A stretch of 64,000 bases of DNA. Source: Natronococcus amylolyticus DSM 10524 (GTDB lineage Archaea > Halobacteriota > Halobacteria > Halobacteriales > Natrialbaceae). Made by a program: the position numbers and the translations under genes. The stretch lies in the NCBI RefSeq assembly GCF_000337675.1, contig NZ_AOIB01000013.1, positions 1 through 64,000 of the forward strand, written 5' to 3'. The notes under the pieces are model-generated. The model made no database searches. It was not told the origin of the DNA and was given only the letters and a program-made list of their open reading frames with translations. This document shows, piece after piece, positions 27,980 to 37,112 of this stretch. The first letter of the stretch is position 1; the number at the start of each line of letters is the position of its first letter.

Positions 27980-27988
27980 AATAAATAA
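27980..27988 (+). promoter_or_regulatory. TATA box of the acyl-CoA dehydrogenase gene
   Basis: AATAAATAA lies about 26 bases before the ATG at 28010, which suggests a leaderless transcript. The 203-base gap before the gene shows nothing else. Confidence 0.5.
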
Positions 27989-28009
27989 TCAACCTCGCAA
28001 TATCTGCGT

Positions 28010-29155
28010 ATGGAGTTTGCACTCTCGGCCGAGCAGCGCCAGATTCGGGATATGGTCTCGGAGTTCGTCGACGAGGAGGTCGTCCCCGTCGCGAGCGAGA
28101 TCGATCACGACGACGAGTTTCCCGCCGACCTTGTCGACGAGATGGCCGAGCTGGGGCTGATGGGGATGCCGTTCCCCGAGGAGTACGGCGGCGCCGGACT
28201 CGACTACCACTCCTACGCGATCGGCCTCGAGGAGATCTCGCGAGGCTCGGGCGGTCTGGGAACCGTCGTCGCCGCCCACATCTCGCTCGCCGGAAACATG
28301 CTCTACGAGTTCGGCGACGAGAGCCAGAAGGAGGAGTACCTCACGCCGCTGGCGGAGGGCGCCGACGTCGGCGCGTTCGCGCTCTCGGAGGCCGGCGCAG
28401 GCAGCGACGTGCCGGCGATGGAGACGACCGCGGAGAAGGACGGCGACGAGTACGTCCTCGAGGGCGGCAAGCTCTGGATCTCGAACGGCTCGGTCGCAGA
28501 CACCGTCACCGTCTTCGCCAAGACCGATCCCGACGCGGGCAACAAGGGGATCTCGTCGTTCGTCGTCCGCCCCGAGGAGGACGACGGCTTCCACGTCGAG
28601 GGCACCGAGGAGAAGCTCGGCGACAAGGGGTGTCCGACCGCGGAGCTTCGCTTCGACGACCTCCGGATTCCCGAGGACCGCCTGCTCGGCGAGGAGGGCG
28701 AGGGATTCGTCCAGGCGCTGAAGACCCTCAACGGGGGGCGGATCACCATCGCGGCCCGCGGGGTCGGCATCGCCCGCGCAGCCCTGGACGAGGCTCGCGA
28801 CTACGCCAATGAGCGCGAACAGTTCGACCAGCCGATCGGTGAGTTCCAGGCGATCAAACACAAGCTCGCCGACATGGACACGAAGATCCAGGCTGCGAAG
28901 CTGCTCATGCACAAGGCCGCGGACAGGAAGATCCGCGGCGAGGACTACATCAAAGCGTCCGCCCAGGCCAAGCTGTACGCCTCCGAGGTGAGCCGCGAGG
29001 TCGCGAACGAAGGAATCCAGATCCACGGCGGCTACGGCTACACCAAAGATTTCCCCGCCGAGCGGTTCTACCGCGACGCCAAGCTCAACGAGATCTACGA
29101 GGGCACGAGCGAGGTGCTGCGGAACACGATCGGCGACCAGGTCCTCGAGGAGTAG
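28010..29155 (+). CDS. Acyl-CoA dehydrogenase
   Basis: The 381-residue flavoenzyme introduces the 2,3-double bond in acyl-CoA. Signatures include GAFALSEAGAGSDVPAMET (about 123-141) and the C-terminal IQIHGGYGYTKDFPAERFYR and DAKLNEIYEGTSEVLR. In the latter segment the Glu of YEGTSE is the family's catalytic base position in medium/short-chain types. Length and motifs are standard. Chain-length preference is unknown. It lies near other beta-oxidation genes (25413, 16071) without forming an operon with them. Confidence 0.95.
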   Translation: MEFALSAEQRQIRDMVSEFVDEEVVPVASEIDHDDEFPADLVDEMAELGLMGMPFPEEYGGAGLDYHSYAIGLEEISRGSGGLGTVVAAHISLAGNMLYEFGDESQKEEYLTPLAEGADVGAFALSEAGAGSDVPAMETTAEKDGDEYVLEGGKLWISNGSVADTVTVFAKTDPDAGNKGISSFVVRPEEDDGFHVEGTEEKLGDKGCPTAELRFDDLRIPEDRLLGEEGEGFVQALKTLNGGRITIAARGVGIARAALDEARDYANEREQFDQPIGEFQAIKHKLADMDTKIQAAKLLMHKAADRKIRGEDYIKASAQAKLYASEVSREVANEGIQIHGGYGYTKDFPAERFYRDAKLNEIYEGTSEVLRNTIGDQVLEE

Positions 29156-29159
29156 GGGA

Positions 29160-29375
29160 TCAGTCGGCCGTTCGCTCCTCGTCCCGCTCGGCGGCCGCGT
29201 CGGATCCCCCCATCGCGTAGGGGATCGTCACGGCGGCCAGGACCGCCGCGCCGAACACCGATCCGAAGATCGCGTCCGAACCGAGCGCGGTCGCCAGACC
29301 CAGCGCGGCGCCCACGAGAATCACGAGCAGCAGGATGATCGCGTTTAACTGTCGCTTCAACCGAGTGTCAACCAT
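29160..29375 (-). CDS. Small two-helix membrane protein
   Basis: The 71-residue protein begins with a basic stretch (MVDTRLKRQLN), has two hydrophobic helices (AIILLLVILVGAALGLATAL, then VFGAAVLAAVTIPYAM) and ends in an acidic/basic tail. Position 29375 is the best Met. It ends five bases after the convergent acyl-CoA dehydrogenase and starts 29 bases after the PadR-like gene's stop, so it may be cotranscribed with that regulator. Confidence 0.65.
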   Translation of the reverse strand: MVDTRLKRQLNAIILLLVILVGAALGLATALGSDAIFGSVFGAAVLAAVTIPYAMGGSDAAAERDEERTAD

Positions 29376-29404
29376 ACTTACTACTGTGCGATCGAGCACA
29401 TATG

Positions 29405-29692
29405 CTATTCGGCCGTCGCCTCGAGACACGCCCGAACCCACTCGCCGTGTTCGCGGACCCGCCGCTCGCCGGCCTCGGTTAGCGCGTAGACGTCGTGAAG
29501 CCCCTCCGTTCGCTTCTCGACGAACCCCGTCTCGACCAGCGCCGATAGCGAGCCGTAGAACGACTTCGGCTCGAGGCGCTCGTCGTAGTGGGACTCGAGG
29601 CGGGACTTGAGTTGCTGGCCGCGCAGTTCGCCCTCGGCCGCGAGCAGGAAGCAGAGATCCCGCCGCCGGCCGCTCTGGAGCCACTTGCTCAT
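29405..29692 (-). CDS. PadR-family winged-helix transcriptional regulator
   Basis: The 95-residue protein has a PadR-type N-terminal winged helix: RDLCFLLAAEGELRGQQLKS, RLEPKSFYGSLSALVETGFV, then the wing EKRTEGLHDVYALTEAGER. The dimerisation helix is short. It probably controls the small membrane protein downstream and perhaps itself. The ligand is not known. Confidence 0.82.
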   Translation of the reverse strand: MSKWLQSGRRRDLCFLLAAEGELRGQQLKSRLESHYDERLEPKSFYGSLSALVETGFVEKRTEGLHDVYALTEAGERRVREHGEWVRACLEATAE

Positions 29693-29723
29693 ACCGGGCG
29701 ATCGATCCGCGCTCGCTCGAGCG

Positions 29724-30734
29724 TTACGGTTTCGCGAGTCCGTTTCGGACGGCGTCGGCGAGCGCCCAGGCGAGTCCCCCGCCGACGGTTACCGCGGCGA
29801 GGTATCGGGCGCCGATCTCGAGGACGACGACCCCCGTGTACATCTCGTGGCGAAGCAGCGTCCACCCGCCGAGGTCGACGACGACGGTCCCCGTGCCGAC
29901 CGCGAGCGATCGAAAGACCAGTCCGGCCAGGATCGACGCGAGCGCGACCGCCGTTGCCGCAGCGCCGACGACGGTCCGCGAGAGGAACTCGCGTCCGGGG
30001 AGCCGTTTGACGGGAACCCGTTCGGACTCGCCCGGGCCTGCGGGAGGGTAGATGGCAAACCCTCGAGCGTCCGCTCGCGGGTGGTCCCCGACGCGAACGT
30101 CGGACGGATACCGCCAGAGCGCGAGCGCCATCCAGAGGTCGCCGACCGAACCCGCCGCGTTGACCGCCAGCGGGACGAGCCAGATCGGGGACGGGTGGAT
30201 CGCCATCACGACCAGCCCCGCCGTGGTACCGATCACGAGCGGTGCAAGGAGGACGACGAGGAGTTGGTTCCGGCCGTAGCTGGCGGCGCCGCCTCGAGCG
30301 TAGGCGTAGGGAAAGACGACCGAGACGCCGATCCCGTAGGACGGCGAGTCGCCGTAGCGAGCCATGAAGAGCCCGTGGACGAGTTCGTGGGCGGCGACCG
30401 AGAGCACGCCGAGCCCGATCGCGGCGAGCAGGGCCGGCCCGCCGTAGGATAGCATCCCGATCGAGAGGACGATCGGCTCGAGGGTGGCTCCGTGGATCGC
30501 GGCGAGGACGACGCCGAACGCGTACGCCGACGCGAAGAAGCCGACAACCGAGACGAGAACCAGTCCGACGGCGACCGACCGAGTGAGCCGAACCGTCTCG
30601 ATCGGCTCGAGGGAGGCGCCGTCGATTGCGGTTCCGTTCGGCGTCGCAGCTGACACGCTCTTTCCTCTCGTGAGCGAGGCGAAAGGGGTGTCGGTCGCCG
30701 ACGAAACCGACAGCTTCCCGGTTATCGACTCCAC
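29724..30734 (-). CDS. DUF3267-type membrane zinc metalloprotease homologue
   Basis: The protein has 336 residues and about six hydrophobic segments. The zinc-binding HExxH is HELVHGLFM near residue 116, preceded by a membrane helix (IGLGVLSVAAHELVHG). A second site-2-protease-like acidic residue may lie in VNAAGSVGDLWMA near 200. It resembles haloarchaeal DUF3267 proteins, thought to be intramembrane or membrane-bound proteases. The first 45 residues are poorly conserved, and the true start may lie inside. Confidence 0.72.
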   Translation of the reverse strand: MESITGKLSVSSATDTPFASLTRGKSVSAATPNGTAIDGASLEPIETVRLTRSVAVGLVLVSVVGFFASAYAFGVVLAAIHGATLEPIVLSIGMLSYGGPALLAAIGLGVLSVAAHELVHGLFMARYGDSPSYGIGVSVVFPYAYARGGAASYGRNQLLVVLLAPLVIGTTAGLVVMAIHPSPIWLVPLAVNAAGSVGDLWMALALWRYPSDVRVGDHPRADARGFAIYPPAGPGESERVPVKRLPGREFLSRTVVGAAATAVALASILAGLVFRSLAVGTGTVVVDLGGWTLLRHEMYTGVVVLEIGARYLAAVTVGGGLAWALADAVRNGLAKP

Positions 30735-30744
30735 AGGTGGAGGT

Positions 30745-31050
30745 ATGACCGACGACGACCGAACTGCCGAGGCGAACGGAATCAGGGCCAGCTACGAGGT
30801 AGCCGACGGCGAGCGACGGCTCTCATTCGAGGCGACCGACGCCAGCGAAGGGGCCCGGGCCGGTTCGACCGCGGCGATCGCCCAGAACCTCGAGGGGTAC
30901 GCCATGCTGAAGGTGCGCCCGACGGCGGCGGGTGACGAGCTCGAGCGCTACTACGGGTTCGACATGGCGCTCGATCACGTCGGCGAGCTGCTCGGCGTCT
31001 CGCCCCGCGAGCTCCCGGTGCCAGAGGCCGCCGCTGACATGGGAATGTGA
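30745..31050 (+). CDS. Conserved small haloarchaeal protein, function unknown
   Basis: The 101-residue acidic soluble protein opens with the strand pattern GIRASYEVADGERRLSFEA and continues with a helix and TAAIAQNLEGYAMLKVRP. There is no Cys or His cluster and no membrane segment. ATG 30745 follows a G-rich GGTGGAGGT. It is divergent from the metalloprotease by ten bases, so the promoters overlap the neighbouring genes. I do not assign a function. Confidence 0.7.
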   Translation: MTDDDRTAEANGIRASYEVADGERRLSFEATDASEGARAGSTAAIAQNLEGYAMLKVRPTAAGDELERYYGFDMALDHVGELLGVSPRELPVPEAAADMGM

Positions 31051-31166
31051 GCGGAAGACCGGAGTTGTTCGGTCGGCGACCGAACCGACCCGGGCGAGCG
31101 GGGTCGCCGGCGAAAAAAGCGGGAACCCTAAATACGCAGAGTCGAACGGTGTAGACGAGAATAGCC

Positions 31167-32606
31167 GTGGCAACCGACCCGTTTCCCCGTCCGATTCGGA
31201 CGCGTCGTCGTTTCTCCGCACTGCTCGCAGCGACCGCCCTCGGCGTCTACCTGCTGTTGATCATCGGAGCCACGACGTCGATTACGAACGCGGCGACGGC
31301 GTGTTCGACGTGGCCGGCCTGTCACACCCCCGTCGATCCCCTGAGCCAGACCGATCTGGCGATCGCCTGGGGCCACCGCCTCGCCGCCGTCCTCGTCGGA
31401 GCGCTCGTCGCTGCATCCGTGGTCACCGCAGTGCTCGGTGCGGTCTCGAGCCGTGTTACGGTCGCCCTGCTTGTCGGCGCCGTCCTCTACGTCGTGCAGG
31501 TCGGCGTCGGCGCCGCGACCGCGACGCTCGGTCCCGCCGCGATCGTTCCCGGGCTCCACCTCACACTGGGCGTCGTGATCTTTACGGCCATCGTCCTGGC
31601 GCTCGCCTGGGACCTCGAGCTCGCGACCGGCAGCGAGGACGACGTCATGGAGACACCGGAGCCGATCGATCCCGAGCCGTCCGCGACGGCCGGGGGAGGC
31701 CGAACGCTTCCCTCGAGCCGGCTCGCTCGCGCCCGGCTGACCGCCTTCGCCTACTTCAAGATGATGAAGCCCCGTCTGATGTGGCTGCTCTGTCTCGTCG
31801 CCGCCGCGGGGATGGCCCTGGCCGCGGGCCCGGCGCTCGACCGCTACACGATTGTCGCCACGCTCGGCGGCGGCGTCCTCGCGATCGGCGCCTCGGGGAC
31901 GTTCAACCACGTTCTCGAGCGCGACGTCGACCAGCGGATGTCCCGCACGGCCGATCGGCCGCTGGCGACCGACCTGATCCCGGTTCGAAACGCCCTGCTG
32001 TTCGGGCTGTTCCTGACCGCGGCCTCGCTGACGGTCTTCCTGACGATCAACGCGCTCGCGGCCGCGCTCGGCCTCGCCGCGATCATCTTCTACAGCGTCG
32101 TCTACACGCTGTTGCTCAAACCCAACACCGTCCAGAACACGGTGATCGGCGGCGCCGCGGGCGCGCTCCCGGCGCTGATCGGCTGGGCCGCGGTCACGAA
32201 CGAGATCGGCCTCCCGGGGCTCGCGCTGGCGGGCGTCATCTTCCTCTGGACGCCGGCGCACTTCTACAACCTCGCGCTGGCGTACAAGGATGACTACGCC
32301 CGCGGCGGATTCCCGATGATGCCCGTCGTTCGGGGCGAGACCGAGACCCGAAAACACATCGTTTACTACATCGCCGCGACGCTCGCAGGGACGGTCGCGC
32401 TCGCCTGGATTGCCAACCTGGGCGCGCTGTACGCGGCGACGGTCCTCGTCTTCGGCGGGATCTTCCTCTGGAGCGCCGTCGGCCTCCACTTCGAGCAGAC
32501 CGAGGCCGCGGCGTTCCGGTCGTTCCACGCCTCGAACGCGTTCCTCGGCGCGGTGCTGGTCGCGATCCTCGTCGACGCGCTCGTGCTGACGACGCCGGTG
32601 TTCTGA
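31167..32606 (+). CDS. ctaB: Heme A synthase half (CtaA-like) fused to protoheme IX farnesyltransferase (CtaB)
   Basis: The 479-residue membrane protein has two parts. Residues 20-150 have four helices, an extracellular Cys pair (ACSTWPACH), and heme-binding His candidates in AWGHRLAAV and GLHLTLGV, like the half-size archaeal CtaA. Residues about 180-479 are CtaB (UbiA superfamily) with the prenyl-diphosphate motif NHVLERDVDQRMSRTADRPL. CtaB makes heme O and CtaA oxidises it to heme A for terminal oxidases. The start is a GTG at 31167. A DsbA-like lipoprotein follows 58 bases later. Confidence 0.9.
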   Translation: MATDPFPRPIRTRRRFSALLAATALGVYLLLIIGATTSITNAATACSTWPACHTPVDPLSQTDLAIAWGHRLAAVLVGALVAASVVTAVLGAVSSRVTVALLVGAVLYVVQVGVGAATATLGPAAIVPGLHLTLGVVIFTAIVLALAWDLELATGSEDDVMETPEPIDPEPSATAGGGRTLPSSRLARARLTAFAYFKMMKPRLMWLLCLVAAAGMALAAGPALDRYTIVATLGGGVLAIGASGTFNHVLERDVDQRMSRTADRPLATDLIPVRNALLFGLFLTAASLTVFLTINALAAALGLAAIIFYSVVYTLLLKPNTVQNTVIGGAAGALPALIGWAAVTNEIGLPGLALAGVIFLWTPAHFYNLALAYKDDYARGGFPMMPVVRGETETRKHIVYYIAATLAGTVALAWIANLGALYAATVLVFGGIFLWSAVGLHFEQTEAAAFRSFHASNAFLGAVLVAILVDALVLTTPVF

Positions 32607-32664
32607 GGATCGCTCGAGCGAGAAGCGTCACCGATAACAGGCCCGACTCCCTACGCTCGGCCGA

Positions 32665-33309
32665 ATGAACCGCCGCTCGTTTCTCACCGTCACCGCCGCG
32701 ACTGGATCGGTCGCACTCGCCGGCTGTTCGGCGCTGTTCGGCGCGTCGCTCCCCGACGAACTCGACGGCGTCGACTCCGACCCCGATCAGCTCCCAACGC
32801 CGACGGTCGGCTCGGGGACCGTTTCGATCGACGTCTACGAGGACCTCGCCTGCCCGAGCTGTCAGGAGTTCCAGGCCGCCGTTTTCCCCGAACTCGAGGC
32901 TCGCCTCCTCGAGGACGACGGGGCGACCTACCGTCACCACGACTTCCCGCTGCCGGCCGACGAGGAGCGGTCGATCCCGATGGCCAACGCCGCGCGGGCG
33001 GTCCAGTCGGCGTCCGGGACCGAGGACGACCCCGGGGAGTTCTTCGGGTACAAGCGATTCGCGATGGACGCGGGGACGCCGAGCGACGAGGAGCTGGTCG
33101 AGATCGCAGATGCCGAGACCGACGTCGACCCCTCGGTCGTCGAGAACGCCCTCGAGGAGAATACCTACTACCCGACGCTGGCCGCCGGGTGGGTGGATGC
33201 CGACGACCGGGGCGTCGACCGCACGCCGACGGTGTTCGTCGACGACGAGGAGGTCGAGGATCCGCTCGACGCCGACGAGATCATCACGATGGTCGAAGAT
33301 ACCGTGTAG
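32665..33309 (+). CDS. DsbA/thioredoxin-fold lipoprotein
   Basis: The 214-residue protein has a Tat-type lipoprotein signal, NRRSFLTVTAATGSVALAGC, with lipobox Cys21. A thioredoxin fold carries the active motif DLACPSCQEF (CPSC near residues 72-75), and RTPTVFVDDEE supplies the cis-Pro loop. It would act on the outer membrane face as a disulfide oxidase/isomerase or copper-insertion helper. Next to heme A/O synthesis, a role in cytochrome oxidase maturation is plausible but inferred. Confidence 0.85.
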   Translation: MNRRSFLTVTAATGSVALAGCSALFGASLPDELDGVDSDPDQLPTPTVGSGTVSIDVYEDLACPSCQEFQAAVFPELEARLLEDDGATYRHHDFPLPADEERSIPMANAARAVQSASGTEDDPGEFFGYKRFAMDAGTPSDEELVEIADAETDVDPSVVENALEENTYYPTLAAGWVDADDRGVDRTPTVFVDDEEVEDPLDADEIITMVEDTV

Positions 33310-33365
33310 GTCGAGCTCCGAGTTCGAGCCTGTGACTCTCGCCCGATCCGTGGCACGTTCGTTCC

Positions 33366-33411
33366 CGTTTCTCCCCTGGCGTCTCCGTTTCTCCCCTGGC
33401 GTCTCCGTTTC
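33366..33411 (+). repeat. 20-bp tandem repeat, 2.3 copies
   Basis: The unit CGTTTCTCCCCTGGCGTCTC occurs at 33366-33385 and 33386-33405, then CGTTTC begins again. It lies between the DsbA-like gene and the OsmC-like gene, just before the TATA-like TTAATA at 33423. Slippage or a regulatory site are both possible. Confidence 0.7.
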
Positions 33412-33463
33412 GCGAGGCGCGGTTAATACCAGGCCCCGTCTAGAGTCGCTCGAGAGATCACTG

Positions 33464-34078
33464 ATGTCGACAGCACGACGAGACCGACGAGCCGGTGAGA
33501 TCGAACACGGCGCGGATGCCGAGACACACCTCGAGTTCATCGACTGGGTCGAGGCCAACCCCGAGGACGCCATGCTCGAGTTTCGGGCGGCCGGCGCCAC
33601 GGAGGCGGTCGCGAACCGGACGACCGCGACGATCGGCGACTGGGCGCTCGGCGGCGATGAGATGGGCGCCGAACGCGAACACACCCTCGAGTTCGGACTG
33701 CCCCCCGAACTGGAGGAGGCGATGGGCTACGTCGAGGCGACCGACCGCCACGAGGCGATCGAGGGCGCCCTCGCGGGGCTGACCGCCTGCATCAACGGGA
33801 CGATCGTCTACAACGCGATCCGCGAGGGGATCGACCTCGAGGGCGTGACGACGACCGTTCGCGCACCCGTGGACCTCCGGATGCTGTTCGGCATCCACGA
33901 CGTCGACCGCGCCCACGAGATGTACGGCGAACTCGAGATCGACGTCGAGGTGACGGGCGATCTCACGGCCGAGGAGAAGATGGTCGTCCGCGACTACCCG
34001 AAACGGTCACCGGTGTACACGCTCGTGACGCTCGAGCATCCGAACAGGCCGACCGTCGAGTTCGAGCCGACGGCCTAA
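33464..34078 (+). CDS. OsmC/Ohr-family thiol peroxidase-like protein
   Basis: The 204-residue protein has the OsmC fold. The middle segment ALAGLTACINGTIVYNAIREG contains the conserved Cys (near residue 110), and the later helix-strand GELEIDVEVTGDLT fits. The second family Cys is not evident, so it may belong to the one-Cys OsmC branch or be a non-peroxidase relative. The frame is open far upstream; ATG 33464 is chosen because a TATA-like TTAATA lies about 36-41 bases before it. Confidence 0.8.
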   Translation: MSTARRDRRAGEIEHGADAETHLEFIDWVEANPEDAMLEFRAAGATEAVANRTTATIGDWALGGDEMGAEREHTLEFGLPPELEEAMGYVEATDRHEAIEGALAGLTACINGTIVYNAIREGIDLEGVTTTVRAPVDLRMLFGIHDVDRAHEMYGELEIDVEVTGDLTAEEKMVVRDYPKRSPVYTLVTLEHPNRPTVEFEPTA

Positions 34079-34378
34079 CGGTATCTGGCAATACGTCTTT
34101 CCAAAATCGGGTGGAAGACTTGTGGTACGTACAGGTCAAGCAGGTAGCGGAGAGACAATCAATCCCTCCGATAGCTGCCAAAAACCGCCTGCTGAATAGA
34201 GAGCATAGATGTAGCACTCAACTTACGTGAACACCGAGCCAGTAATGGCATCCCTGACATCGTAAAGCCCGTTACCCATCGCGAGTCACGGCTCGGCGAG
34301 CCATTTCGAATATTCGTTGACTGTACGATATCCTCCAACGGTGGAGGCTTTATCGGTCCGGGGTACAATTACGGGGCA
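34079..34378. other. Gene-free region at the left edge of the AT-rich island
   Basis: No supported gene. It contains copy A of the dispersed island repeat (34189-34217, minus orientation) and a palindromic TCCTCCAACGGTGGAGGC (34332-34349) about 30 bases before the sensor kinase start. That palindrome could be an operator or part of its promoter. Confidence 0.5.
34189..34217 (-). repeat. Dispersed island repeat, copy A
   Basis: On the minus strand the 29-base motif begins GTGCTACAT and ends CTATTCAGCAG. It matches the plus-strand copies at 36441, 38628 and 39370, with divergence in the centre. Confidence 0.65.
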
Positions 34379-36392
34379 ATGAGTTCGACACCGCTGACGG
34401 ACACCCTCCGAGAAACCCTCGCAATCTTCGAGGAAGGCGGGGCGCCTCGGACGACGACCGAGGTCGCCGAACAGTTCGACCTTGGCCGCCGGAGCGCCTA
34501 CGAGCGACTGGAGCGTCTCGTCGACCACGACCAACTCGAAACCAAGAAAGTAGGGGGAAACGGGCGCGTCTGGTGGCGGCCAGTTACGGAGGAAGGAGCG
34601 ATTACACGAGATTCCGCCGATCGCGACCTTGGTGCGGTATTCGATCGAATCTCGGACAGTTTCTACGCCCTCGATGAAGAACTCCGCTTTCGCTATCTGA
34701 ACGACACCGCAGCAGACCTTTTTGGACTAGATGAGGATGCAATTGGTTCGGACATTCGCAACGTGAATCTCACGGAGACGTTCGAGAGCGCGCTGTACGA
34801 GGCTCTCGAAACAAAAGAGCCTGTTACCTTCGAAGACTACTATCCGCCGTGGGACAAGTGGTTCCACAACGCCATCTCTCCCTCAGAATCAGGCCTGTCG
34901 GTGCTCTCCCGCGACATCACCGACCGGAAGCAACGCGAACGGGAACTGGCCCGCTACGAAACGATCGTCGAAACGAGTCCGATCGGCATCACGATCGTTG
35001 GCAACGACGGCGATGTTGCAGTTCGCGAGCGACCGCGCTGAGGAGATATACGATCGGAGCAAAGACCAGATCAATTCCCTCAGCTTTGACGATTCCGAAT
35101 GGAAGGAAGTCGACGCTGACGGCGAGCCGCTCTCGCGCGACGAGAAGCCCTTCTCGCGGATCATGGAGTCCGAAGAACCGCTGTTCGACCAGGTCCACGG
35201 CGTATCAAGACCGGGAGGGGAGCGCGTCTGGATCTCCATCAACGGGGCACCGGTCTACGACGATTGTGGAGAGATCGAGAGCGTCGTGTTCAGTACCGAA
35301 GACATCACTGACCGACGGGAACAACAACGCGCGGTCGAGGAGAGCGAACGTCGCTACCGGACGCTCGCTGAAAACTTCCCAAACGGTGCAGTCGGCCTAT
35401 TCGACGATAACATGCGGTACACAGCCGTCGGCGGGGAGTTACTGGACGCGACCGGGGTCTCTCCAGAAGATCGGATTGGATGCAGCGTCTACGACATTTG
35501 CCCGGACGATCTCCTCGAAGAAATCGAACCACACTTTGAGGCCGCCCTGGAGGGCAAGGCGAACTCGTTCGAACTCGAGTATCACGATCGAGACCTGTTC
35601 GTCTACACTTTGCCCGTCAGAAACGCCAACGACGAGGTCTACGCGGGGATGGTCGTCTCACAAGACATTACCGAACGGCGGGAGTACCAGCGCAAACTTG
35701 AGGAGTCGAACGAACGCCTCGAACAGTTCGCCTACGCCGCGTCTCACGACCTCCAAGAGCCGTTGCGAATGGTCACGAGCTACCTCGAGCTGGTCGACAA
35801 CCGGTACGGTGACGAACTTGACGAAGACGGTGAAGAGTTCCTCGAGTTCGCCATCGACGGCGCCGAGCGGATGCGCCAGATGATAGACGGACTGCTCGAG
35901 TACTCGCGCGTCGACACGCATGGTGATCCGTTCGAACCGGTCGACCTTGACGATATCCTCGAGGACGTGCTCGAAGATCTCCAAATACGGATCGACGAGA
36001 GGAACGCCGAGATCACAACCGACGATCTCCCGTGTATAGATGGCGACGACAGCCAGTTGCGCCAAGTCTTCCAGAACCTGTTGAGTAATGCGATCAAGTA
36101 CAGCGAGGACGAACCGCCACAGGTCGACATTTCCGCCACGCGTGATGACGAACAATGGATCATTTCAGTGCAGGACAACGGTATTGGGATTGATCCAGAT
36201 GAACAGGAGCGTATCTTCGAGGTATTCCAACGACTGCATACACACGAAGAACATTCGGGGACGGGTATCGGCCTCGCGCTCTGCCGGCGAATCGTCGAAC
36301 GTCACGGCGGCAACATCTGGGTCGAGTCAGGGCTAGACGAAGGTTCCACGCTCTCGTTTACCGTTCCTGCCGTAAGTGGGAACAAGACGTAA
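34379..36392 (+). pseudogene. HTH-PAS-PAS-PAS sensor histidine kinase interrupted by a frameshift
   Basis: The first frame (34379-35041) encodes an N-terminal winged helix (about 1-70) and a first PAS domain with a second beginning at VETSPIGITIVGNDG. The continuing frame (to 36392) resumes at FASDRAEEIYDRSKDQI and holds the rest of PAS2, PAS3, a HisKA-like helix with AASHDLQEPLRMV (phospho-His), and an HATPase domain with NAIKYS, DNGIGI and GTGIGLALCRRIVERHGG. One extra base near 35015-35018 breaks the frame. Whether it is a true mutation or a sequencing error is unresolved. A DNA-binding domain fused to a kinase is a known haloarchaeal architecture. Confidence 0.85.
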
Positions 36393-36440
36393 ATTCTCTG
36401 TATTGAGCGATCACCGCTTTCGCAACTCAAGCCATCTCTC

Positions 36441-36580
36441 GTGCAGCATTCGCGCCCTCTATTCAGCAGATCGTGATCGAACTACCGAGTCACTGTCAAA
36501 GTGGAATGGTAAAGAGAGAGGAGATATTCAGCACTGCAGCTTCGTTCATTTCAAGCTAGTTCTGATGACTTACCCGCTCA
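36441..36580 (+). repeat. Dispersed island repeat, copy B (long form)
   Basis: Starts GTGCAGCATTCGCGCC, continues to TATTCAGCAG, then matches copy C at CAGCAC..CAGCTTCGTT (36529-36546) and CCGCTCA (36574-36580). The offsets agree within one base, so B and C are two diverged copies of the same roughly 140-bp element. It lies in the gap after the sensor kinase, where I see no gene. Confidence 0.65.
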
Positions 36581-36669
36581 ATAGCGGTACGGACATATTG
36601 TGTTAGCGTGAGATAGGACTCAACTGGATCTGTCCATCGATGGTCACAGTTCGGCTTTCAGTCCACTCG

Positions 36670-37025
36670 TCAGTCTCCAGAACCCTTGACTGACGATTGT
36701 TCGTCTACCAGAATGACATTTGTACTAGTGACTGTCACTTTGTATCCGGCGTATGGGAACGTGACCTGCCAGTTGGCGTCCTCGTCGGTTGCGGCAGGTG
36801 ACAGACTGGTGAGCGCGTCAGGGTCTACGACCTTGTAAAGTGATGGAAGTGATTCACTACACACCTCATCCGAAACAGGGCCATCCGACGGTAACAGTGG
36901 AATGTTAGTGATGGCACTGACTGCGTTGAGAACGGCTTCGGCTACCGTCTCGTTGCCGTTCAGACTGTATTCAAATGCTTGTAGCTCCGTCGCAGGTGAG
37001 TCCCCTCATCGGCGTCACTGCTCAT
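36670..37025 (-). pseudogene. HalOD1 output-domain protein with a frameshift near its start
   Basis: HalOD1 is a haloarchaeal domain found as a stand-alone output module in signalling. From about 36999 downward the frame reads ELQAFEYSLNGNETVAEAVL, later LPSLYKVVDPDALTSL and VTFPYAGYKVTVTSTNVILV, which covers the domain. The only suitable start, ATG at 37025 (MSSDADEG), is in another frame; one more base in the four-G run at 37002-37005 would join them. If the shift is real, a shorter protein from the Met at 36864 would lack half the domain. Promoter sequence upstream is shared with the zinc-ribbon gene. Confidence 0.7.
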
Positions 37026-37054
37026 TCTTGTATAGTTGTTGGTTAAGTGCCGTC

Positions 37055-37088
37055 TTGCCGCTTGCCTGAAATTATGGAGGTCTTTTAA
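37055..37088 (-). promoter_or_regulatory. Duplicated promoter region, copy 1 (before the HalOD1 gene)
   Basis: These 34 bases match 37325-37358 with four mismatches. The shared parts are TTGCCGCTT, ATTATGGAGG and CTTTTAA on the plus strand. On the coding (minus) strand the element reads TTAAAAG..CCTCCATAAT and lies 30 bases before the HalOD1 ATG. Confidence 0.6.
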
Positions 37089-37112
37089 AAGTAGGAGTCA
37101 CTCAGCACTGCA

